64,000 nt of DNA, taken from CAYMZZ01 sp047600605. Its GTDB lineage: Bacteria > Bacteroidota > Bacteroidia > Chitinophagales > Chitinophagaceae. Location of the stretch: assembly GCA_047600605.1 (NCBI GenBank), contig JASGKK010000003.1, positions 248,001 to 312,000 of the forward strand. The letters run 5' to 3'. Position 1 is the first letter of the stretch. Each line of letters starts with the position of its first letter. Of the stretch, positions 36,341 to 43,975 are shown one piece after another. The translations under genes and the position numbers were made by a program. A model generated the notes under the pieces. It was not told the origin of the DNA, did no database searches, and was given only the letters and a program-made list of their open reading frames with translations.

Positions 36341-37078
36341 ATGCCAAGCCTTCCCTATTTGTTACACCTGGCTGATAATGCGCTGATACTGGGTCACCGC
36401 AATAGTGAATGGTGCGGTCATGGTCCGGTACTGGAGCAGGATATTGCCATTACCAATATTTCACTGGATCTCATTGGCCAGGCACGCAACCTGTACCAAC
36501 TGGCTGCACCACTCGCAGGTCCGGATGCGACGGAAGACAGTCTCGCTTTTTTGCGTGATACGCGTGAGTTTCGCAACTGCCTGATCGTAGAATTGCCAAA
36601 GGGCAACTGGGCGGTAACTGTATTGCGCCAGTTTTTTTTCAGCAATTATCAATCACTACTCTATGAGCGGCTGCAGCAATCTTCTTCTGCCACACTCGCA
36701 GCGGTTGCCGAAAAAGCAGCCAAGGAAGTTGCCTACCACCTTCGCTGGAGCAGCGAATGGGTGATACGCCTGGGTGATGGCACCGAAGAAAGCCATCAAA
36801 AAATGAGGGAAGCACTTGCAGAACTCTGGCCTTATACCGGCGAATTATTTTTACCCGCTGCTTATGAAGATATAAGCAGTACCGGCTTTTCACTGGAAGA
36901 ATTACATACCCCCTGGCTACAAGCCACAGCAGAAGTATTGCAGGAAGCCACGCTGGACATACCGCCTGCAGGCTGGAGCCAGTCGGGAGGAAAAGAAGGC
37001 ATACATACAGAACATTTAGGATTTTTGCTGGCAGAAATGCAGTTTCTGCAACGCGCTTATCCGCAAGCTCAATGGTAA
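36341..37078 (+). CDS. paaC: 1,2-phenylacetyl-CoA epoxidase, structural subunit PaaC
   Basis: 245 residues. It is a ferritin-like helical protein related to PaaA that keeps the fold but serves structurally. Diagnostic text: HLADNALILGHRNSEWCGHG, AITNISLDLIGQARNLY, NCLIVELPKGNWAVTVLRQF and KAAKEVAYHLRWSSEWVIRL. The start is the first codon after repeat R2. The last codons overlap the paaD start by 7 bases (ATGGTAA), which indicates coupled translation. Confidence 0.95.
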   Translation: MPSLPYLLHLADNALILGHRNSEWCGHGPVLEQDIAITNISLDLIGQARNLYQLAAPLAGPDATEDSLAFLRDTREFRNCLIVELPKGNWAVTVLRQFFFSNYQSLLYERLQQSSSATLAAVAEKAAKEVAYHLRWSSEWVIRLGDGTEESHQKMREALAELWPYTGELFLPAAYEDISSTGFSLEELHTPWLQATAEVLQEATLDIPPAGWSQSGGKEGIHTEHLGFLLAEMQFLQRAYPQAQW

Positions 37079-37575
37079 CAGACACTACCATAGAAACCCA
37101 AAAAGCATGGAAAGTGCTGGATGAGGTCATGGACCCCGAAGTACCGGTTGTATCTGTGACCGACCTGGGCATCGTGCGCCAGCTTCGCGTAGAAAATGAT
37201 ACGGTTTTTGTAACAGTAACGCCTACATATACCGGATGTCCGGCTACCGAAGTCATCAATATGCTGATACGGGCGGCATTGCTGGAAGCAGGTTTTGCGC
37301 AGGTACATATAGAACAGGTGCTTTCTCCGGCATGGACTACCGACTGGATGAGTGAGCGGGGAAAACAACGACTGGAAGCTTATGGTATAGCCGCCCCCCT
37401 GCCACGGCAGAATGTATGCCATCCACAGCGTTTTGCTATGGAAGAAGCGATTCGTTGTCCGCGTTGCCATTCCTATCATACCCGGCGCATCAGCGAGTTT
37501 GGCTCCACTGCCTGCAAAGCACTTTATCAGTGCCTGGATTGCCAGGAGCCCTTTGATTATTTTAAATGTCATTGA
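37072..37575 (+). CDS. paaD: PaaD, DUF59-type protein of the phenylacetyl-CoA epoxidase operon
   Basis: 167 residues. An N-terminal MIP18/DUF59 domain (VLDEVMDPEVPVVSVTDLGI, VTPTYTGCPATEVINMLIRA) is followed by a C-terminal cysteine-rich zinc/iron-binding tail with CPRC, CLDC and a final Cys. PaaD is thought to help insert or mature the iron-sulfur or di-iron centres of the epoxidase system. It overlaps paaC by 7 bases. In many species paaE, the reductase, comes next; here the next gene is paaG-like. Confidence 0.92.
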   Translation: MVTDTTIETQKAWKVLDEVMDPEVPVVSVTDLGIVRQLRVENDTVFVTVTPTYTGCPATEVINMLIRAALLEAGFAQVHIEQVLSPAWTTDWMSERGKQRLEAYGIAAPLPRQNVCHPQRFAMEEAIRCPRCHSYHTRRISEFGSTACKALYQCLDCQEPFDYFKCH

Positions 37576-37608
37576 CACTAATCCATCTCAGTCATTCAAT
37601 ATTCATTT

Positions 37609-38382
37609 ATGTCATCTATACTGTTTGAGGTAAAAGACGGAATTGCATTTATCACACTCAACCGGCCAGATAAGCTCAATTCTTTTAATCGCGAAATGGC
37701 CCTGCTGCTTCAGGAAAAACTGGATGCCTGCAAAGACGATAGCATCCGTTGCGTATACATTACCGGCGCCGGCAAAGCATTTTCTGCCGGTCAGGACCTG
37801 GCTGAAGTAGTAGATCCCAATGGACCGGGCATGCAGCGTATACTGGCCGAGCACTATAATCCGATCATTATACGCATCAGGGAATTGGAAAAACCAGTCG
37901 TAGCCGCTGTAAATGGTGTAGCCGCTGGTGCCGGCGCCAACATCGCACTCTGTTGCGATATTGTACTGGCCACTCAATCGGCCTCCTTTATCCAGGCATT
38001 CTCCAAAATAGGTCTCATTCCCGACAGCGGGGGCACCTTCTTTCTTCCTAAACTCATCGGATGGCAACGCGCCTCCGCTATCATGATGCTGGGAGACAAA
38101 GTAGATGCGCAGAAAGCCGAACAATGGGGTATGATTTACCGTGCTATTCCCGACGAACAGTTTCTGACAGAAACCCGGCAGATTGCGCAGACGCTTGCCT
38201 CCATGCCTACGATGGGACTCGCCTTTACCAAAAAAGCCCTGCAATGGGCCTTTACCCATACCATGTACGAACAATTGCAAAACGAAGACAAACTACAGCA
38301 ACGCGCCGCACAGACAGATGATTTTAAAGAAGGCGTAGCTGCGTTTCTGGAAAAAAGAAAACCAGTGTTTAGTGGTAAGTGA
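37609..38382 (+). CDS. paaG: Enoyl-CoA hydratase/isomerase family protein, PaaG-type ring-opening isomerase
   Basis: 257 residues of the crotonase fold. CoA-binding and oxyanion-hole text is FSAGQDLAEV and VNGVAAGAGANIALCCDIVL. Asp139 in GLIPDSGGTFFLPKLIG matches the catalytic Asp of PaaG, which converts the ring epoxide of phenylacetyl-CoA to the oxepin. PaaF-type hydratases usually carry Glu pairs instead, so PaaG is preferred. It starts 33 bases after paaD and is followed by element R3. Confidence 0.87.
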   Translation: MSSILFEVKDGIAFITLNRPDKLNSFNREMALLLQEKLDACKDDSIRCVYITGAGKAFSAGQDLAEVVDPNGPGMQRILAEHYNPIIIRIRELEKPVVAAVNGVAAGAGANIALCCDIVLATQSASFIQAFSKIGLIPDSGGTFFLPKLIGWQRASAIMMLGDKVDAQKAEQWGMIYRAIPDEQFLTETRQIAQTLASMPTMGLAFTKKALQWAFTHTMYEQLQNEDKLQQRAAQTDDFKEGVAAFLEKRKPVFSGK

Positions 38383-38525
38383 TCCGTTGTAAGTATTAAG
38401 TAAGGCAGAGGGTGGAAGGAAAAGGGGTCGCACATTTTCAAATCATCAAACTCATTAGCACAGTAGCAAATTAGCACACCAGCACATTTTTTCTCTCATC
38501 TTCAAATTTTCAAATCTTCACATCT
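38383..38525. repeat. Composite intergenic element R3, inverted relative to R2
   Basis: The modules run AAGTATTAAGTAA, a G/A-rich stretch (GGCAGAGGGTGGAAGGAAAA), TTTTCAAATC words, ATTAGCACA words (AAATTAGCACACCAGCACA), then CTTCAAATTTTCAAATCTTC. This is the reverse complement of R2 in both module order and sequence, slightly shortened. Together they bracket paaC-paaD-paaG. R3 ends at the base before the paaI ATG. Confidence 0.9.
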
Positions 38526-38954
38526 ATGTTTACTCCCGCACAGGTAGTCGATCACATGCTGCAGCATGATCTTTTCAGTCAGTGGCTGGGCATTCGCGTA
38601 CTGGAGGTAAAAGAAGGATACAGCCGTATTGAAATGGAGGTGCGGCCGGAAATGATCAATGGTTTTGGTATTGTACACGGCGGTATTGCCTTTTCACTGG
38701 CAGACAGTGCTTTTGCTTTTGCCTGCAACAACAGGAATGTATTATCAGTTGCCCTTGATACGTCTATCAATTTCACCAAACCGGTACATGTAGGCGACCG
38801 TCTCACTGCCGAAGCCAGCGAATTGCACAATGGCCGCTCCACCGGTCTTTATCATATTACCATTCGCAATCAAAATGAGCATATCGTAGCCCTCTTCAAA
38901 GGCACCTGTTTCCGAACCAATAAACCGCTTATAGGTAAAAGCGATTCAAAGTAG
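38526..38954 (+). CDS. paaI: Hotdog-fold acyl-CoA thioesterase PaaI
   Basis: 142 residues. The hotdog thioesterase signature is FGIVHGGIAFSLADSAFAFA, with Asn45, the HGG turn at 51-53 and Asp60 matching the PaaI catalytic arrangement. The text VALDTSINFTKPVHVGDRLT is also typical. PaaI hydrolyses stalled ring-hydroxylated phenylacetyl-CoA products and so frees CoA. Its stop codon overlaps the 3' end of the convergent glycerate kinase gene by 9 bases. Confidence 0.92.
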   Translation: MFTPAQVVDHMLQHDLFSQWLGIRVLEVKEGYSRIEMEVRPEMINGFGIVHGGIAFSLADSAFAFACNNRNVLSVALDTSINFTKPVHVGDRLTAEASELHNGRSTGLYHITIRNQNEHIVALFKGTCFRTNKPLIGKSDSK

Positions 38955-40049
38955 CTGTCTGGCTTTCTCTTTTATCAGTAAAGACGCCTGTGCTATAGCC
39001 TGCCGGCTATCAATGTCGTCTCCGACAAGTGATACCGCTTTGTCTATTCCCATGCCTTTAAGATCAGCAGCATTCAACTCCGTCTGTCCGCAAATGGCAT
39101 GACAGGCAATGCCCGCTTCTTTTGCCATCCGGGCCATATATCCCACTACCTTACCCGAGGCTGTCTGATTATCCAGTTTTCCCTCTCCGGTAATAAGCAA
39201 ATCGGCTCCGGTCAGTACATCACGCAGGCCACTTGCTGCTACCACCATCTCAATACCCTGGCGGATGGTGACAGGGAAAAAGGCCTTTAAACCGGCAGCT
39301 ATCCCTCCTGCGGCGCCCAGCGAAGGCTGGCCTTCCAGCTCTATGCCCGTTTGTTGTTTCAACACCGCCGCCCAGTTTTTTAAACCAGCCTCCAGTTGTA
39401 TGACCTGGTCATCGGTAGCTCCTTTCTGCGGGGCATATATGACTGCTGCACCATTGGGGCCTGTGAGCGGGTTATCTACATCGCAGGCCAGCACCCAGTT
39501 GATGGCCGGCAGCCTCGCCGGGGGTATTATTTTTTTTACCGACAGCAATGACTGTCCGGTGGGTGGTAACAATTGTCCGCCTGCATCCAGCAGTTGAAAC
39601 CCCCATGCGGCCAGTATGCCGGCGCCGCCATCGTTGGTACCACTGCCCCCCAGCCCGAGTACGATGGTCTGGGCCCCTGCCTCCAGCGCAGTTTTTGCCT
39701 GCAGGCCGGTTCCGTACGTCGAAGTATGCAATGGATTACGTAGTGTTTCCGGCAACAACACCAGTCCACTGGCTGCAGCCACTTCAATAATAGCGGTAGC
39801 CGTATCCGGCTGCCATTGCCAGGTAGCTTCAATCGGCTTACCCAGGGCATCTTCTGCCATCGAGCGGCGCAATTGCGCACCTGTATAGTAGCTTATTACT
39901 TCTGCAAATCCATCACCTCCATCGGCCATAGGGAAACTATATATATCCAGCCGGTCATCTGCAGTCAGCAGACCATCTGTCACAGCCTTTGCCACCTCAA
40001 AACTGGTCAGGCTGCCTTTGAATTTATCCGGCGCAATGATGATTTTCAT
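38946..40049 (-). CDS. Glycerate 2-kinase (GlxK/GarK family)
   Basis: 367 residues from MKIIIAPDKFKGSLTS (ATG complementary to 40047-40049). The frame is open 48 codons further upstream, but that part reads through palindrome R4 and is rejected as coding. Family text includes FPMADGGDGFAEVISYYTG, GLGGSGTNDGGAGILAAWGF, ACDVDNPLTGPNGAAVIYAP and LLITGEGKLDNQTASGKVVG. The enzyme phosphorylates D-glycerate to 2-phosphoglycerate. It stands alone on the minus strand inside the paa genes and has no obvious part in that pathway. Confidence 0.92.
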   Translation of the reverse strand: MKIIIAPDKFKGSLTSFEVAKAVTDGLLTADDRLDIYSFPMADGGDGFAEVISYYTGAQLRRSMAEDALGKPIEATWQWQPDTATAIIEVAAASGLVLLPETLRNPLHTSTYGTGLQAKTALEAGAQTIVLGLGGSGTNDGGAGILAAWGFQLLDAGGQLLPPTGQSLLSVKKIIPPARLPAINWVLACDVDNPLTGPNGAAVIYAPQKGATDDQVIQLEAGLKNWAAVLKQQTGIELEGQPSLGAAGGIAAGLKAFFPVTIRQGIEMVVAASGLRDVLTGADLLITGEGKLDNQTASGKVVGYMARMAKEAGIACHAICGQTELNAADLKGMGIDKAVSLVGDDIDSRQAIAQASLLIKEKARQLL

Positions 40050-40070
40050 AATGATTGAAATGTTTTCGGG

Positions 40071-40222
40071 TAGTGGTCGGTGGTCAGTGGTCAGAAAATA
40101 AATTAAACTCATTTTTCTATTAGGGTCCAGATGGAAAAAATTTATTGTATGTACATGCTTTAATCTGTCCACTGACCACTGCCCACCGACCACTATCCAC
40201 TATTCTTACAACTTACTACTTT
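40071..40222. repeat. Intergenic palindromic element R4
   Basis: A 24-bp arm of GTGGTCGGTGGTCAGTGG-type words (40071-40094) is the reverse complement, at 23 of 24 positions, of 40172-40195. About 77 bases lie between. A short TTACAACTTACTACTTTT stretch follows on the right, resembling the AACTTATAACTT word of other elements. It fills the divergent gap between glycerate kinase and paaY. Confidence 0.88.
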
Positions 40223-40228
40223 TACCAC

Positions 40229-40816
40229 ATGTTTTACGAGTTCAATGGTTTTCGTCCGGTAGTGCATGCCAGTTCATTTGTGCACCCCCAGGCCGCTGTT
40301 ACCGGTCAGGTCATTATTGGCAAAGATTGTTATATCGGTCCTGGTGCTGCCCTGCGTGGCGACTGGGGACAGATCATCCTCGAAGATGGCTGCAATGTGC
40401 AGGAAAACTGCACAATCCATATGTTTCCGGGCGTAACCGTACGGCTCAAAAAAGGTGCCCATATTGGTCATGGCGCTATTATACACGGAGCTACTATTGG
40501 CCGCAATTGCCTTATAGGTATGAATGCCGTGATCATGGATAATGTCACACTGGGCGATGAGTGTATAGTGGGCGCACTGAGTTTTGTGAAAGAAGGAGAA
40601 AAATATGCCAAACGCAGTCTTATTGTGGGTAGTCCGGCCCGTTTGATCCGGAAAGTGAGCGATGAAATGATGTCGTGGAAGACACAGGGCACCCGTATTT
40701 ACCAGGCCCTTCCGATGGAATGTATTAATACCTTAAAACCTTGTGAACCACTTCGAAAGGCCCCTGCCCGTAAAAGCACGAAAGCGTCTCCGTATAAACC
40801 GTGGAAGCAGAAATAA
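40229..40816 (+). CDS. paaY: PaaY, hexapeptide-repeat phenylacetate degradation thioesterase
   Basis: 195 residues from the ATG at 40229. An open stretch of 28 codons upstream lies in repeat R4 and is excluded. It is a left-handed beta-helix of the gamma-carbonic-anhydrase type: FVHPQAAVTGQVIIGKDCYI, AHIGHGAIIHGATIGRNCLI and GMNAVIMDNVTLGDECIVG. The helical tail SWKTQGTRIYQALPMECI matches PaaY rather than generic carbonic-anhydrase-like proteins. PaaY hydrolyses dead-end CoA thioesters of the pathway. It lies beyond the glycerate kinase gene from the other paa genes. Confidence 0.88.
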   Translation: MFYEFNGFRPVVHASSFVHPQAAVTGQVIIGKDCYIGPGAALRGDWGQIILEDGCNVQENCTIHMFPGVTVRLKKGAHIGHGAIIHGATIGRNCLIGMNAVIMDNVTLGDECIVGALSFVKEGEKYAKRSLIVGSPARLIRKVSDEMMSWKTQGTRIYQALPMECINTLKPCEPLRKAPARKSTKASPYKPWKQK

Positions 40817-41055
40817 GGTCTTTTACGATAATTTTTTTGTGAAATTACTTGCATATTCCCCCAGGCCATAGTAGGTTTGTAGCTGATCTGTTGATCGTCC
40901 TATCTCAATACCCTCTCAGAAGACCTCCAATACTATCCGTTTTATTATCCCGCGCAAAACCCTGATCTCAAATCCTGTTAATGCCGTAGAAATCCCGTGC
41001 CGGAAAGCCCCCTTGTCCGAACACTTTTGAATTATCATATCTAAACCCTACGAGC

Positions 41056-42516
41056 ATGAATAAGTTTTACTCTTTGCTGATCGCCTGCGCGACAGTGTCT
41101 CTGCCAGCAATGGCACAAATCCCTCAGGCCCCTATGCCTGTAACCTGCAACGCCAACAGTTGCTTTACCAATGCGAATATTGATGTATGTCCTCCCGGCA
41201 GCAATACGGTTGTGACCGATCACCGCAATGGCGTATACAATCGTGGCAACAACGGTAATAACCTGGGAACAAATGCCGTTTGGCGTTTCCGCAATATTGC
41301 CAATGTAGGTGGCGTAACCATCAACGGTGAGATCAAAATCGACCAGCTCTATCAGGCCGAACTGATGGATATCGATGATGATGGCGCTGTAGACCAGGCC
41401 AACGTTTCTATCGCCAGTTTCTTTGCTCCCCGCATCCGTCCCGACCAGAACCTGAATGGTACCGATCGCCGTGGCTATGTACAGTTTACCATGACATTTT
41501 TCAGAAATCCTACTGGCGTAAACAACAATAGTAATACAGACTTCACCCAATCTGTTAGCCTCAGCAACATCAACTATGTGCATTACGATATTGACGGTAA
41601 TGATGCCGGCAACGTAACACGTGGTGCTGCAGGCAGTTGGTTTCGTGAAACGGGTGTAGCTCAAAAGGTAGCCGCCAACAATCCCATGGTTCTGGCCAAT
41701 GGCGTCACTGACCTGAGTGCTTATATCTACAACCAGGGTGGTTCAGACTGGACTGGTTTTGCCGGTACCACCTGCGAGCGCGATGGCGTATCACGCTGTG
41801 CCCAGGTAGCCTCTTCTTTCTCTTACAATGGCGCTTTGCCCGGCATTACTATCCGTATGGGTTACGATTACAATGCCGGCAACAACCAGGGTCGTCCTAC
41901 ACGCCAGTATGGCTCACGGCTGGGATGTTTCAACTTCCCTTCTCAAAGTACACTGCCGGTACGCCTGCTCGATTTCCATGCCAGCTACCGCAATCAAAGC
42001 ACTACACTGGCCTGGACCGCAGAGGGTGAATCTAATTTTGAGAAATTTATTGTGGAAAGAAGCACTGGCAACAATACATATGAAGCAATTGGCGAACGTT
42101 CCGGTGTGGGTAGTGTGGTACGTACCAGCTATAGCTTTGTAGATGACCTGAGCGCACAAAATGGCACCACTTATTACTACCGCCTTAAAATGCTCGATAA
42201 AGACGGCACTTTTAAATACAGCTCTGTGCTACTCGTTAAAAAAGAATCTAAACAGGTGACTGCATTGATGATCAGCCCCAACCCGGTACACGGTGGCAAC
42301 AATACCGTTCGCTTCAGTGCCAACTCGGCCAGTACTGCCGATGTGCGTGTGGTTGACATCTCCGGTAAAGTAGTAGCACAACAACAAAATAAGGTGTACC
42401 CTGGAAACAACAGTATCACAATTAATAACTTAGAGCGATTGCAGCCTGGAACTTATGTCTTACAGGTAATCAACGAAGGTGAACTGTCTGTAGTTAAGTT
42501 CTCTGTGGTGAAATAA
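41056..42516 (+). CDS. Secreted protein of unknown function with T9SS type A sorting domain
   Basis: 486 residues with a signal peptide (…SLPAMAQ). Residues about 20-290 are an Asn/Gly-rich beta-type region I do not recognise (AQLMDIDDDGA-like acidic loops, TFFRNPTGVNNNSNTDF). A segment at about 305-395 (LPVRLLDFHASYRNQSTTLA, then YYYRLKMLDKDGTFKYSS) is the Ig-like module common before sorting signals. The C-terminal domain about 405-486 is a T9SS type A signal: ISPNPVHGGNNTVRF, ...VRVVDISGKVV, ...LQPGTYVLQVINEG. It should cross the outer membrane by type IX secretion and be attached or released. An intrinsic terminator follows. Confidence 0.8.
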   Translation: MNKFYSLLIACATVSLPAMAQIPQAPMPVTCNANSCFTNANIDVCPPGSNTVVTDHRNGVYNRGNNGNNLGTNAVWRFRNIANVGGVTINGEIKIDQLYQAELMDIDDDGAVDQANVSIASFFAPRIRPDQNLNGTDRRGYVQFTMTFFRNPTGVNNNSNTDFTQSVSLSNINYVHYDIDGNDAGNVTRGAAGSWFRETGVAQKVAANNPMVLANGVTDLSAYIYNQGGSDWTGFAGTTCERDGVSRCAQVASSFSYNGALPGITIRMGYDYNAGNNQGRPTRQYGSRLGCFNFPSQSTLPVRLLDFHASYRNQSTTLAWTAEGESNFEKFIVERSTGNNTYEAIGERSGVGSVVRTSYSFVDDLSAQNGTTYYYRLKMLDKDGTFKYSSVLLVKKESKQVTALMISPNPVHGGNNTVRFSANSASTADVRVVDISGKVVAQQQNKVYPGNNSITINNLERLQPGTYVLQVINEGELSVVKFSVVK

Positions 42517-42553
42517 GCCACATCACTTTCATGCTCAGGGTTTTTATACCTTG

Positions 42554-42586
42554 ACCCCTTGTGCCTTTTGGCCGAGGGGTTTTTTT
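42554..42586 (+). terminator. Intrinsic terminator after the first T9SS protein gene
   Basis: Arms ACCCCT (42554-42559) and AGGGGT (42575-42580), with an inner GCC/GGC pairing, are followed by a T-tract on the plus strand. It lies 38 bases after the stop codon and separates the two T9SS genes. Confidence 0.7.
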
Positions 42587-42663
42587 ATTTTGCACATTGC
42601 CCTCTTCACACAAACTCAGAATAATTGTACCTTAATAGGACCAATTCACCCTAAAACTGCGTC

Positions 42664-43893
42664 ATGAAAAAACATTTACTTATCCTTTCACTCTCCCTTT
42701 CTTTCCTCTCTCTTACCGGCTATGCACAGAGCGATCGCTTTGCCTACGCTGTCACAGACCTGACCAGGGATGGAATAAGCTGGAGCTGCCTGCGCAGAAT
42801 TGATCTCCAAACCGGCATATACAGCGATGTATTGCTACAGGGCAACAATATGGAAACACCGGCCTTTGATGCCGCCACACGTAAGCAATTGACCGAACCA
42901 TTAACAGATGCGCGTTATGGACGTATTGCCCAGGCTCCATTTGGTACAGGCGTAGCCGCCATTGCATATGATAAAAAACATCAGCGGCTTTTTTATACGC
43001 CTATGTTCATCGATCAGTTGCGGTATGTAGATCTGAAGACCAATAAGATTTACTTTGTCAATAACCAGGAGCTGGCCGGCTCGGCGCAGAAAGCCGCCGA
43101 TCAAAGCAATATTATCACCCGTATGACTATTGCGGCCGATGGGTATGGCTATGCCCTTACCAATGATGGCAACCGGCTGCTGCGTTTTAGCACCGGCAAG
43201 AATATTACTATCACCGATCTGGGGGCATTGGCCGATGATCCGGCCAATAAAGACATTTCCATTCACAACTCCTGCACCAGCTTTGGCGGAGATATGATTG
43301 CCGGCCACGATGGTCATCTTTATATTATTACTGCACGCAATCATGTATTCAAAGCAGACCCGGATACACGACTGGCTGCCTACCTGGGAGCCATCAATGG
43401 ACTGCCCACCAATTTCTCCATCAATGGAGCAGCTGTATCAGGACCAAAGGAAATACTGGTAAGCAGTGCAGTTGATAATTCAAACCTCTATGTGATAAAC
43501 AGTGATGGATGGACAGCCAAAGCTGCCCAGGCTGGTCCATGGCGTACATCTGACCTGGGCAACAGCAACCTGCTGGCCGTACAACCCGCGGTCAATCCTG
43601 CACCAATAAGTTTTCTGAAAGAAGAAGCTCCTGATAGCCGTATCCAGATTTACCCCAATCCCGTCACACAAAAAAGCCTGACCACGCGGCTCTATCTCGA
43701 TGAGGGACGCTATACATTACAGATACTCGACATTGCCGGGAAACAATGTGTACAGTCAATCATTCAACTGGCTCATGCCGGCCAGGCCAATACCATTCAA
43801 CTGCCTGCTCAAACAAAAGCAGGTGTATACCTGGTCAAAGTGCTGAATGCTGCCGGTAAAGGTGTAGTGAGTCAAAAGCTGGTCGTGGAATAA
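42664..43893 (+). CDS. Secreted protein with T9SS type A sorting domain
   Basis: 409 residues with a signal peptide ending ...LTGYAQ. The central part (about 25-310) has repeated strands such as RLFYTPMFIDQLRYVDLKT, ADGYGYALTNDGNRLLRFST, GHDGHLYIITARNHVFKADP and VSSAVDNSNLYVINSDGW, which suggest a beta-propeller. The C-terminal 80 residues are a T9SS type A domain (QIYPNPVTQKSLTTRLYLDE, then YTLQILDIAGKQ, then KAGVYLVKVLNAAGKG). The role is unknown. It has the same orientation as the preceding T9SS gene but is separated from it by a terminator. Confidence 0.8.
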   Translation: MKKHLLILSLSLSFLSLTGYAQSDRFAYAVTDLTRDGISWSCLRRIDLQTGIYSDVLLQGNNMETPAFDAATRKQLTEPLTDARYGRIAQAPFGTGVAAIAYDKKHQRLFYTPMFIDQLRYVDLKTNKIYFVNNQELAGSAQKAADQSNIITRMTIAADGYGYALTNDGNRLLRFSTGKNITITDLGALADDPANKDISIHNSCTSFGGDMIAGHDGHLYIITARNHVFKADPDTRLAAYLGAINGLPTNFSINGAAVSGPKEILVSSAVDNSNLYVINSDGWTAKAAQAGPWRTSDLGNSNLLAVQPAVNPAPISFLKEEAPDSRIQIYPNPVTQKSLTTRLYLDEGRYTLQILDIAGKQCVQSIIQLAHAGQANTIQLPAQTKAGVYLVKVLNAAGKGVVSQKLVVE

Positions 43894-43899
43894 AATGTA

Positions 43900-43972
43900 A
43901 AAAGTTGATGCGCTAATAAAGCGTACCCATTATTCAATACTTATAACTTAATACATAAAACTTATTACTCCT
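43900..43972. repeat. Intergenic repeat element R5 (single arm)
   Basis: Contains AATACTTATAACTTAATACA followed by AAAACTTATTAC (43936-43968), the same word as in R2, R10 and R11, but here as one arm only. It fills the gap between two convergent genes and might act in transcript termination. Confidence 0.65.
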
Positions 43973-43975
43973 CTC

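Noticed and set aside
40050..40193. 48-codon N-terminal extension of glycerate kinase
   Set aside because: The extension is translated from palindrome R4, and the family starts at MKIIIAPDKFKG.
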